From the NCBI GenBank assembly GCA_050943595.1, contig JBMNPM010000009.1:16847-80846 (forward strand): 64,000 nucleotides of DNA, written 5' to 3'. A program made the position numbers and the translations under genes. The notes below the pieces were generated by a model, which did no database searches, had not been told where the DNA came from, and was given only the letters and a program-made list of their open reading frames with translations. Below, piece by piece: positions 1 through 8,270 of this stretch (positions are counted from its first letter, which is position 1; the number at the start of each line of letters is the position of its first letter). Origin of the DNA: JAXGXJ01 sp050943595. GTDB taxonomy: Bacteria; Actinomycetota; Thermoleophilia; RBG-16-64-13.

Positions 1-3000
1 GTCGCCGAATAGTCGCACCTGGCTGCTGTGAGGTTCGCGCGGATTGCGTGTGAACGTGACTCCCGATCCTGATGACCGGCTGATATTGCCGAAGACCATG
101 CGTTGCACGATCACCGCGGTGCCCCACTCGTCGGCCACTCCGAGGTAGTTACGATACACTGTGGCCTCGGGCGAATCCCATGATTTAAGGACCTTCTCGA
201 TGCAGGTTGTCACCTGGCGGAAGGGGTCTTTGGCGAACCTAATTCCCATCTCCCCGGCCCGCGCCTTGTAGGTAAGAGCCAGGTCGCGCATCTGTTCGGC
301 TGTGAAATCCAGCTTGCGTTCTATGCCGTGGCGCGTCTTGAACTCCATCATGATGCCGTCGAAGAAATCACGGTTGACACCGCCGGCCATGGCCCACGAT
401 TGTAGGAATCGCCGGTAGGAATCCCAGGCTGCCCATTCGAACCCCGGCCGGCGGGATAGAGCGGTGGCCAACTCGTCGTTGAGGCCTACATCTACGAAGG
501 TGGTCATCAGTCCCGGCATGGAGATGGCCGCCCCGGAGCGGATGGACAAGGTGAGAAGCCGGGCCGGGTCGCCAAGACGCAGTCCGGTCTGGTTCTCAAG
601 ACGGCCGAGTGCGAGTCGTATCCGGTCGACCGTATCGTGGTACAGCGGCCGGTAGGACATGGCCGGATACGCGTTGAACAACTCGGTAGTGAGGATGAAG
701 CCCTCCGGCACCCTATGTTTGTAGGAGGCCATCTGCTTCAGGCCCAGGCCCTTGAAGCCCAGGGTCATCTGGTCGTCGGTGCTCGGCTTGGGCTCGTATA
801 TGAACGACACCAATCTCTCGGGATCGTAGTTCATCATCCGGGTCAGAGATCGTTTGCCCAGTCGTCCGGCCAGTGTGGATATTTTCCGTAACGTGGATGA
901 CACATAGCGGTCGAGGTTCTGCATGCCCAGCGCTGAGACCAGTACCTTGCGAAGTACCATCTCAGCGGTTGCGTCTACCGACAGGTTCCTTATCTCACAC
1001 TGTCGAGGGTCGTACATAAGGACGGTGTGTAGGACCTGGTCGTGGCTGAGAATGGAGGTACGGGACAACTCACTGACCGAGTGGGCCAAGAACTGGAACA
1101 CGTTGTGATATTGGTGAAAGGTGAAGTTGTTGCTGCTGAAGCTGGCCTCGAGGAGACGTAGATTGGTGGACAGGCGCCGCGAGTCGATCCCGTCGATGGC
1201 CAGCGCCCTCTCAAAGCGCCGTAGGGTTGCCGCCATGCGCCGGAGGGAGTCCCGGGTTATGTACGAGTATTTCGCGGTTTCCGCCACAGAGTCTTCCAGC
1301 AGGCGCGAGACGAGGTTCTCCAGCCGGAACGATAGACCGAGCGCATCGAACTTCGGCTCGGTATAGGTCCCATACATGGAGGGGATGCCGGCCGCGATAT
1401 GCCTCTTCTGGTATATGTTCTCCACAGCCGATGAAGGCGTAGGGTCGAGGATGATGCTCTTCAAGTGCTCTAGGGCGGTTAGTGATATGTCGAGCAGCCG
1501 GTCGCGGGCCGGAGGTGTGGGATGCTCCCTCCACGCGGCGAGAGTCACCACGAACTCCTGCCGGGTCTTGGCGTCGAGCAAGAGGTCACGGTTGAGCGCG
1601 ACCATCACGTTGTCGGCTGCAAGCGAATATTTTTGGATGAGGAGTTGGTAGGTGCGCACCATGAGCGCGACCCGGCGGCGGTCCTGTGTCTCGTGCTTTG
1701 CGCTCACGCCGGCGCAGCGGTCGAGATGCTCTTCGAGGGTGGTCGGCGCCATCGCCACCAACTGCTCAATGAAGCCGGTGGCGTCTTTCGCTGAGGGGCC
1801 TGCGTCCCCAGATACCTCATCGCTCGTCGCACCTTCAGACTCCGTGTGGAGCAGCTTCCACAGGTCGGTTAGGACGGCGTGAGGTCCCTCCGCCCACCCC
1901 CGTTCTCTCTTGACCGACCGCATGCCATTGACCGAGAGGAACGGCTCTAGTCCCGATGCATCGAGGTTTGTCCAGTACACCAGGATCGCTTGGCTGAAGG
2001 GGATCAAGCGGTTTGATGATTCGGCGTGCGACTGCTTGCGGAGGAAGTGCATGAGGGTATCGCGTCGCTCGCCGGCTTCGTCCAGCTCAGTGGTGACGGA
2101 GCGCAACTCGCCTTCAGCGCCCACGTCGTTGAAGTACACTGGGAAGGCGCGTAGCAGTTGCCGGGCTACGAAGTAGATGGGCTTGATATTGGCGTTCAAG
2201 AAACGGGTGACGTCGCGTTGAAACAGGTCGGTATCGGCTATATGCACACCGCCCAGGCGCAACTGTACGTTCAGAGCGGCCGCCAATCTTTCGTATAGAG
2301 GCGGGTTGGACTCGATGATATGCATCCAGCAGCGGATCTTGGGCACGTGATAGGGGTTGGCCACGGTCTCCCAGTCGTCTGTGGCGCCCTGGACCTCCGG
2401 ATACTGAAAACGCCAAGAGAGGAGGTCGTTGATCACGTGATCGGCTGCCGCCGCATTGCCCGCTTCGCCGATGGCGACCCCAACGGCTTCATAGCACTGA
2501 AAGCGCATAAGCAGGAACTGGTCCCGGCGGGCACGAAAGAAGCGCGTCAGGCGGGTGAGGATGCGCTCGACATCCATGTTGTGCGTTGGTTTTATCAGTT
2601 GCCTGACCACGCCCAGGAGGTCTCCCATGACCTCGTTTTGCCGGAAGGCGAAGGTGTCGTCCTTCAGAAAGTAAAGGTAGACGGCGAAACGGTCCTCGAG
2701 GTAATCGACCTGGAACGCGTCATCGATGGCTTGGGCCAGCAGGGCCGAATGGGTGGGTAGTGAGGGCGACAGCAACTCAGGACCCGAGGCCGCTTCGGCG
2801 GCGTCGATCAGGTTGTGCAGGCTGTGCGTGGCCAGAAATGAGAAGCGGTCCGCCACGGCTTGCGCGTCGGTCAACTCAGCCTGCTGCGACACGGCCCAGT
2901 CGGGGATGGGAAGGCGCTCCGCTATCCGCCGGTACCCGACCAACAGCAACGAACGGTACAGTTCGCAGAAGGGCTCCGACAGGTGCGGCTGGGTGACTGC

Positions 3001-3501
3001 CTGTTCTGTCAACTCCCTGAGCAGGGCGTCCCGCTCAAGAAAGGCGAGCGATCGTGAGGGCAGCAACCTGGTCAGGCAGGCGGCTACTGCCATAAGGCTG
3101 TCGTCGTAGGCGTCGGGATGCGGTCCGGAGAGGGCGGAGCTGCACCATGTGAGCAGCTGGCGCAGGAGCAACGAGGTCTGACCATCAGACAGCGGAGTCT
3201 CCAGCAGGTTGAGCACCAACTCGGAGAGCAGTGCGAAGGCACGTGAGCGGTCCTCAGAATGCTCAAAGTAGGTCCAATTGCGCAGTAACACTGTCTGGAA
3301 TCCATCGATAAGCAGATCGGCGTTGCGAAACGTGTGGAAGTATTCAGCCAGGGTCTCGGAGAGAGGTGTGCGCACCCCATAAAGATTTGCGACCGCCTGC
3401 AATAAGGGCAGGTAGCGGTCGGGTATCACTACCTGTTGGGCCGTGCCGGCCAGATTGACCCGCAGGGCCTCGGAGTCGAGGGGTAACTGTTGAGAGTCCA
3501 T
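1..3501 (-). CDS. PEP/pyruvate-binding (PPDK N-terminal type) protein with ~900-residue N-terminal extension, C-terminus beyond window
   Basis: An uninterrupted minus-strand frame of 1167 codons runs off the left edge. The start is ATG at 3501; no strong ribosome-binding site precedes it, so the start is uncertain. From about residue 905 the protein matches the ATP-grasp domain of pyruvate phosphate dikinase/PEP synthase: FKGLGLKQM near 910, then SIRSGAAISMPGLMTT and VDVGLND near 983-1007, and the downstream segment SGSGVTFTRNPREP at the edge. In PPDK this domain binds ATP and carries phosphate towards a swivelling histidine domain, which would lie outside the window. The first ~900 residues are largely alpha-helical by composition and I do not recognise them; classical PPDK starts directly with the ATP-grasp domain. 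It could be a true dikinase with an added regulatory module or a PEP/pyruvate-binding paralogue with another substrate. The fold assignment is firm; the exact reaction is not. Confidence 0.8.
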   Translation of the reverse strand, partial: MDSQQLPLDSEALRVNLAGTAQQVVIPDRYLPLLQAVANLYGVRTPLSETLAEYFHTFRNADLLIDGFQTVLLRNWTYFEHSEDRSRAFALLSELVLNLLETPLSDGQTSLLLRQLLTWCSSALSGPHPDAYDDSLMAVAACLTRLLPSRSLAFLERDALLRELTEQAVTQPHLSEPFCELYRSLLLVGYRRIAERLPIPDWAVSQQAELTDAQAVADRFSFLATHSLHNLIDAAEAASGPELLSPSLPTHSALLAQAIDDAFQVDYLEDRFAVYLYFLKDDTFAFRQNEVMGDLLGVVRQLIKPTHNMDVERILTRLTRFFRARRDQFLLMRFQCYEAVGVAIGEAGNAAAADHVINDLLSWRFQYPEVQGATDDWETVANPYHVPKIRCWMHIIESNPPLYERLAAALNVQLRLGGVHIADTDLFQRDVTRFLNANIKPIYFVARQLLRAFPVYFNDVGAEGELRSVTTELDEAGERRDTLMHFLRKQSHAESSNRLIPFSQAILVYWTNLDASGLEPFLSVNGMRSVKRERGWAEGPHAVLTDLWKLLHTESEGATSDEVSGDAGPSAKDATGFIEQLVAMAPTTLEEHLDRCAGVSAKHETQDRRRVALMVRTYQLLIQKYSLAADNVMVALNRDLLLDAKTRQEFVVTLAAWREHPTPPARDRLLDISLTALEHLKSIILDPTPSSAVENIYQKRHIAAGIPSMYGTYTEPKFDALGLSFRLENLVSRLLEDSVAETAKYSYITRDSLRRMAATLRRFERALAIDGIDSRRLSTNLRLLEASFSSNNFTFHQYHNVFQFLAHSVSELSRTSILSHDQVLHTVLMYDPRQCEIRNLSVDATAEMVLRKVLVSALGMQNLDRYVSSTLRKISTLAGRLGKRSLTRMMNYDPERLVSFIYEPKPSTDDQMTLGFKGLGLKQMASYKHRVPEGFILTTELFNAYPAMSYRPLYHDTVDRIRLALGRLENQTGLRLGDPARLLTLSIRSGAAISMPGLMTTFVDVGLNDELATALSRRPGFEWAAWDSYRRFLQSWAMAGGVNRDFFDGIMMEFKTRHGIERKLDFTAEQMRDLALTYKARAGEMGIRFAKDPFRQVTTCIEKVLKSWDSPEATVYRNYLGVADEWGTAVIVQRMVFGNISRSSGSGVTFTRNPREPHSSQVRLFGD

Positions 3502-3574
3502 TACTACAATGATACATCTTGAGGCGCGCCCGCAGTGCTGTTGGGGCTGGAGGGCGGGGCCGGCCTAGTTAGTA

Positions 3575-3639
3575 GGTTGCTGAAAAACGAAGTCCCGGCC
3601 ACCGGAATGCGCTGAACGGTACGTACGATATCAGCAGCC
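3575..3639 (+). repeat. Short copy (A) of dispersed palindromic element
   Basis: This begins GGTTGCTGAAAAACGAA and ends TCAGCAGCC, the two ends found in the full copy at 30134-30290, but the central hairpin and most of the right arm are missing. It sits in the spacer between the CBS-domain protein and the PPDK-like gene. It is non-coding, and a CTAG lies 7 bases to its left. Confidence 0.75.
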
Positions 3640-3654
3640 TGCCAGGGATCGCTC

Positions 3655-4962
3655 TCAGTGTCCGTCTTCCCCATTGGTGCAGTTCTCTGCCTCTGCTATA
3701 GCGTCGGATGGTATACGGGACATGAGGACCCGGGAGATACGCATACCGTCTACCTCGAGGACGCGGGCTCGGAAGTTGCCGACGAGCACCTCGTCACCGA
3801 CGCGAGGCCGGCGCTGGAGCTGCTCGAAGACTCGCCCGCCTAGAGTGGGGAAACCCTCGCCCGGCACCTCCAGACCGAAAAACTCCTCCAGATACTCGAC
3901 CCGAACGCTTCCATCGACGGAGTACGTACCTTCGCCCCGGTCCTCCACCAGAGGCCCCTCGGCGTCGAACTCGTCCTGCACTTCACCGATGAGCTCCTCA
4001 ACCACGTCTTGAATGGTCACCATACCTGCTGTGCCTCCGTGTTCATCTACCACGATCACCAAGGGGGTGCGCGTGCTCTGGAAGCGCTGGAGGGCCAGCT
4101 CGATGTTGGCGGTCTCAGAGATGAATCCCATGGGTCGCAGCAGGCGACGGAGCGTGTTGGGGCCTGTGGCCTTGTAGACGTCCTTGACGTGGATGTAGCC
4201 GACGATGTTGTCGATGTCTTCTTCGAAGACCGGGTAACGAGTATGGTTGGTCTCGATGAATTCTTCCATCGCCTGCTCCAGGGAGAACGAGGTGGGTAGG
4301 GCGGCCATCTCGGTCCGAGGCACCATGATGTCGCTCACAGAACGATCTCCGAAGGTGAGGGCACGCCGCATGAGGGTCTGCTCGACCTCGTCGATGTGCC
4401 CCACCTCTTGGCTCGCCTCCAGGATCATGCGTAGCTCCTCCTCCGAGTAGGCCAGGTCGCGCTCCGAGGCCGGTTGGATGCGGAAGAGCTTGAGGATGCC
4501 TACTGTGGCGATGTACATCAGCCACGTGAGTGGACGGGTGACGAGGTAGAACCAGCGCAGGGGAAGAGCCACACCCAGACTCGAAGCCTCTGCCCGCCGG
4601 ATGGCGAAGGACTTGGGAACCAACTCTCCCAGTATGATGGTCAGGAAGGTCACCAGGATGAAGGCGATGACGGCCGCGGCAGTTTTGTTAATAGCCAGGC
4701 CGAACAGCTTGGTGAAGGCTCCGGCCCCGAGCCAACCCAGGCCGAGGCTGGCTGCGGTCACGCCCAGCTGGGTGGCGGACAGGTAGGCGTCCAGGTGGTT
4801 GACGATATGTTGCAGCACTCGGGCGGTACGGCGGCCGCTGGAGGCCAATTCGGCTACGCGCGTATCGCGCACTTTGACGATGGCGAACTCGGCCAAGACG
4901 AAGAAGGCGTTCACCATTACAAGAACGAGTGTACCGATGATCTCGTAGGCCAAAGTGCTCAT
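3655..4962 (-). CDS. Hemolysin-family / CNNM-type membrane protein with CBS pair and CorC_HlyC domain
   Basis: 435 residues, the usual size for this family. The N-terminal ~190 residues form a DUF21 membrane domain with hydrophobic helices starting at IIGTLVLVMVNAFFVLAEFA. A CBS-domain pair follows at about 205-325 (DIMVPRTEMAALP, then GYIHVKDVY and GMVTIQDVVEELIGEV), and a C-terminal CorC_HlyC domain at about 345-420 (EVPGEGFPTLGGRVFE). Members are inner-membrane proteins linked to Mg2+/Co2+ handling; the old name hemolysin is historical. The start at 4962 is the first methionine before the first helix. The spacer to the LOG-family gene (4963-5149) shows no clear site, so transcription is probably separate. 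Family is sure; the transported ion is not shown by the sequence. Confidence 0.9.
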   Translation of the reverse strand: MSTLAYEIIGTLVLVMVNAFFVLAEFAIVKVRDTRVAELASSGRRTARVLQHIVNHLDAYLSATQLGVTAASLGLGWLGAGAFTKLFGLAINKTAAAVIAFILVTFLTIILGELVPKSFAIRRAEASSLGVALPLRWFYLVTRPLTWLMYIATVGILKLFRIQPASERDLAYSEEELRMILEASQEVGHIDEVEQTLMRRALTFGDRSVSDIMVPRTEMAALPTSFSLEQAMEEFIETNHTRYPVFEEDIDNIVGYIHVKDVYKATGPNTLRRLLRPMGFISETANIELALQRFQSTRTPLVIVVDEHGGTAGMVTIQDVVEELIGEVQDEFDAEGPLVEDRGEGTYSVDGSVRVEYLEEFFGLEVPGEGFPTLGGRVFEQLQRRPRVGDEVLVGNFRARVLEVDGMRISRVLMSRIPSDAIAEAENCTNGEDGH

Positions 4963-5149
4963 GAGTCATCTACCCTGGGCTGATGCCACGGGTTGGTAAG
5001 GTTCGGAGGGTCGGCAGGGGTGTCCATGTCGATGCAAGCAAGCATAACATACGGCCCGGTGGTGCCGGCTTCACAAGGCGGCCCCGAGAGGGAGCCCCTA
5101 CATGCTTTGTGTCGGAATCACGTGTCTCACCAAGCTTCCGTGTCGTCGC

Positions 5150-6142
5150 TCAGGCGTGCTCATCGGTATGGGAGAACGTTGCTGTTGCCTGTCTCAGAGT
5201 CGGTTCCAGGATGCGCCATGCCTCCTCTGCGGTCTCCACATACGTGAAGATGTCCAGGTCGCATTGCATGATCATACCCTCGTCCACCAACGCTTGAAAA
5301 TCGATGATCCGTTCCCAGTACTGCCTACCGAAGAGAAGCACAGGGATAGGCTTGATTTTATGGGTCTGGATAAGGGTGAGGACCTCGAAGAGCTCGTCGA
5401 GGGTGCCGAATCCGCCGGGGAAGACGACCAGAGCTACCGAACGTAACATGAAGTGTAGCTTGCGCAGGGCGAAGTAATGGAAGTTGAAGCAGAGTTCAGG
5501 GGTGATGTACTTATTTGGCCGTTGCTCGAACGGCAGGACGATGTTGTGGGCGATGCTCTCCGCTCCCACGTCGTGAGCTCCACGGTTGGCGGCCTCCATG
5601 ATGCCTGGGCCACCGCCGGTCACCACGAACACCGCCGTCCTCCGATCAGGTCGCACCTCGCATGTCGTGTCGGTCGACTGCGCCTGCTGCTCCTTAGTGG
5701 GCAACTGGGTTGCGGAGATCATCTGGGCCAGGAGGCGTGCTTCTTCGTAGTACACTGCCTTCTTGGCTATCGTCCGGGCGGTACGGAGCTGCGCGGCTAT
5801 GTGTGGATCGCCGGGGTTGAGGGCGGCCAACTCCTCGGCATCCTTCAGGTAGGTGGCTGCTTCGTCGGGGGGCAGGATCCTGGAACTTCCGAACACGGCC
5901 ACCGTGGTCTCCACTCCCCGGTCTTCCTGCAGGAGATCGGGCTTGAGGAACTCCAGCTGCAGACGGACGGAGCGCAGTTCGTCGCGGAGCAGCAGATCGT
6001 TGTTGGCGAAGCCCAGTAGGTAGGCGGGCGACCGGGTCTGTGGGGTGTCTGGGGCGGCGTGGGCACGCAGCTTATCCTCTCCTGCGGTGGGGAAAGGACG
6101 AGCGGCCCTTACGGATCGGGTCTGTCGTCGGTATCGTGCCAT
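5150..6142 (-). CDS. LOG-family (TIGR00730) Rossmann-fold protein
   Basis: 330 residues. The family signature is clear: GGGPGIMEAANRGAHDVG at about 175-193 and PGGFGTLDE at about 263-271, the PGGxGTxxE motif of cytokinin-activating nucleoside-5'-monophosphate phosphoribohydrolases (once called lysine decarboxylases). The ~150-residue N-terminal part, before the nucleotide-binding core, is longer than in the short LOG proteins and matches the larger bacterial subgroup that often has this layout. Probable activity: release of base and ribose-5-phosphate from a nucleotide monophosphate; the physiological substrate is unknown. It lies 19 bases downstream of paaK on the same strand, so co-transcription is likely but a functional link is not evident. 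Confidence 0.85.
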   Translation of the reverse strand: MARYRRQTRSVRAARPFPTAGEDKLRAHAAPDTPQTRSPAYLLGFANNDLLLRDELRSVRLQLEFLKPDLLQEDRGVETTVAVFGSSRILPPDEAATYLKDAEELAALNPGDPHIAAQLRTARTIAKKAVYYEEARLLAQMISATQLPTKEQQAQSTDTTCEVRPDRRTAVFVVTGGGPGIMEAANRGAHDVGAESIAHNIVLPFEQRPNKYITPELCFNFHYFALRKLHFMLRSVALVVFPGGFGTLDELFEVLTLIQTHKIKPIPVLLFGRQYWERIIDFQALVDEGMIMQCDLDIFTYVETAEEAWRILEPTLRQATATFSHTDEHA

Positions 6143-6161
6143 CGGCAGGTCTCCAGCCTGC

Positions 6162-7508
6162 TCAGCCTCTGCGCCGGTCGATCACCAGCTGTGCCTTTCC
6201 TCCATTCCGCTCCAGCGTTCCTGGCTTCTTGAAGGCTACACTCACGTTGATGCCCACGATGTCCTTGATATTCTTCTGGATACGTTGCTTGAGTTCGATG
6301 AGGCTGTCGTGCTCTGTGAACATGGTCACGTCATCAAGGGAGAGGATCGCTTCGGAGACCGATCGGTAGAGATCGGGCTTGATCTCCACTTCGACCAACA
6401 GGGTATCCATGGCACCCTTGCGACCGACGACCAGCCGGTAGTGCGGCTCAACGTGAGGCGACATAAGCAGTGCCGACTCCACCTGGCTGGGGAAGACGTT
6501 TACTCCTCGGATGATGAGCATATCGTCGGAGCGTCCCGATACTCGGTCCATGCGGACGCTCCTGCGCCCGCAGATACATGGCTCGTGGTTGAGCCGGGTG
6601 ATGTCGCCGGTGCGATAGCGGATCAACGGGAAGGCTTCCTTGGTGAGCGTCGTGATGACCAACTCGCCCAACTCGCCGTCCGGCAGAGGGGTGCCCGTCT
6701 GGGGGTCAATCACCTCAGGCAGGAAGTGGTCGTCGCAGACGTGTAGTCCGGACCGTGCTTCGATGCACTCGCAGGATACTCCCGGTCCCATGATCTCGCT
6801 CAGACCGTAGATGTCGTAGGCCCTGATGTCCCACTTCTGTTCGATGTCCTTACGCATGGCTTCCGACCAGGGTTCCGCGCCGAAGACGCCCATCTTCAGC
6901 GGAAGCTTCGTCACATCGATTTCCAACTGCTGGGCTACGTCCCATAAGTAGAGGGCAAAACTGGGTGTGCAACAGAGCACGGTGGTCCCGAAGTCCTCCA
7001 TCAGCATGAGCTGGCGTTGGGTATTGCTGCACGAGATAGGAATGACCGACGCGCCTAGGGCCTCGGCTCCGTAGTGGGCGCCCAGTCCACCTGTGAAAAG
7101 GCCATAGCCGTAGGCCACTTGGACGACGTCCTCATCGGTGGCCCCCACCCCGGCCAGGCAGCGGGCCATGACTTCCGCCCAGATGGCGATGTCGGCCTTA
7201 GTGTAGCCCACCGTGGTCGGCTTACCTGATGTGCCCGAGGAGGCATGGATGCGTACGACTTCCTTGAGCGGAGTTGCGAAGAGACCGAAGGGATACTGAT
7301 CGCGCAGGTTGTGTTTCTTGGTCGTGGGAAGGGTGGCCAGATCGTCTATTCCCCGCACCTTATAGGGGTCGACGCCGGCTTCATCAAAGAGGTTGCGGTA
7401 GAAAGGGACGCGTTCGTAGACCCGCCGGACCTGGTGGACCAGACGTTGTTCCTGCAACAGCCGGAGATCGTCTCCGTCCATGCACTCGTGCTCGCGATCC
7501 CTTATCAT
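6162..7508 (-). CDS. paaK: Phenylacetate-CoA ligase
   Basis: 448 residues, typical of the family. This ANL-superfamily enzyme adenylates phenylacetate (or another aryl acid) and transfers it to CoA. Visible motifs are the phosphate-binding loop SSGTSGKPTTVGYT near residue 91, the YGLSEIMGPGV segment near 235, RYRTGDIT near 300 and the C-terminal domain hinge RSDDMLIIRGVNVFPSQVE near 328. The ATG at 7508 is preceded by an AGGGGA ribosome-binding site. The gene lies downstream of nth and iorA. An iorA-paaK neighbourhood is common in anaerobes, where 2-oxo acid oxidoreductase and acyl-CoA ligase together interconvert aryl-pyruvates, aryl-acetyl-CoA and aryl-acetates with ATP gain. The substrate range cannot be read from sequence. 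Confidence 0.92.
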   Translation of the reverse strand: MIRDREHECMDGDDLRLLQEQRLVHQVRRVYERVPFYRNLFDEAGVDPYKVRGIDDLATLPTTKKHNLRDQYPFGLFATPLKEVVRIHASSGTSGKPTTVGYTKADIAIWAEVMARCLAGVGATDEDVVQVAYGYGLFTGGLGAHYGAEALGASVIPISCSNTQRQLMLMEDFGTTVLCCTPSFALYLWDVAQQLEIDVTKLPLKMGVFGAEPWSEAMRKDIEQKWDIRAYDIYGLSEIMGPGVSCECIEARSGLHVCDDHFLPEVIDPQTGTPLPDGELGELVITTLTKEAFPLIRYRTGDITRLNHEPCICGRRSVRMDRVSGRSDDMLIIRGVNVFPSQVESALLMSPHVEPHYRLVVGRKGAMDTLLVEVEIKPDLYRSVSEAILSLDDVTMFTEHDSLIELKQRIQKNIKDIVGINVSVAFKKPGTLERNGGKAQLVIDRRRG

Positions 7509-7595
7509 CGTTGTTCCCCTTGAATATGGCGCAAATGGTCCGAGGGATAGTATCGGTGGGGGCAGAGACCGTCAACCTTGGCCGTTGTGGGGTCG

Positions 7596-8270
7596 CTACT
7601 CCGTGAGGGCTGAGAGGCATATGTCGTTCAGGAGGCACTCCGCGCAGCGCGGGCGCCTGGCGATGCACACGGCGCGCCCATGCTCGATCAGTAGGTAGGT
7701 GAGTAGGAACCAGTCCTCGCGTGGCACGATACTCATGAGCTCGCGCTCGATCTTGATCGGGCTCGTGGAGGAGGCGAGTCCCAGGTGCCGGCTCAGCCGG
7801 GCCACGTGTGTGTCGACGGCGATACCGGCGTCCGGATCGGCGGCATAGGCCTGTGGATATGCGTTTGCCAAGACGATGTTTGCCGTCTTGCGTGCCACCC
7901 CGGGGAGGGTGAGGAGTTCGGCCATAGTGGAGGGTATCTCGCCCCCATACTCGATTAGGACCTTCTGAGCTGCTCCGACGATATGCTTGGCTTTGTTGCG
8001 GAAAAATCCGGTGGGGCGGATGTCGTTCTCCAGTTCGGGCAGCGGGACGCCGGCATAGTCCTCTATGCTCCGATACTTTTGGAATAGACCGGCTGTCACT
8101 TGATTGACGACTTTGTCGGTGCACTGCGCCGAGAGGATGACCGCCACCAGCAACTCCCAGTCGTTCTTGAAGTTGAGGACGATGCCGGCGTCCGGATAGG
8201 CTTTTCGGAGCCGCCCGACGATGTCGGCGGCGTGTTGCTTCCGGCGGGCCTCATCTGTCTTGGTGCTCAC
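7596..8270 (-). CDS. nth: Endonuclease III (DNA glycosylase/AP lyase)
   Basis: 224 residues, normal length. It removes oxidised pyrimidines in base-excision repair. The helix-hairpin-helix segment LPGVARKTANIV carries the catalytic lysine (K128), and VDTHVARLS the catalytic aspartate (D153). The [4Fe-4S] cluster loop is complete with C202-x6-C209-x2-C212-x5-C218. The start is GTG, overlapping the iorA stop by four bases (GTGA), so translation is coupled to iorA. The pairing with iorA looks positional rather than functional. Confidence 0.95.
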   Translation of the reverse strand: MSTKTDEARRKQHAADIVGRLRKAYPDAGIVLNFKNDWELLVAVILSAQCTDKVVNQVTAGLFQKYRSIEDYAGVPLPELENDIRPTGFFRNKAKHIVGAAQKVLIEYGGEIPSTMAELLTLPGVARKTANIVLANAYPQAYAADPDAGIAVDTHVARLSRHLGLASSTSPIKIERELMSIVPREDWFLLTYLLIEHGRAVCIARRPRCAECLLNDICLSALTE

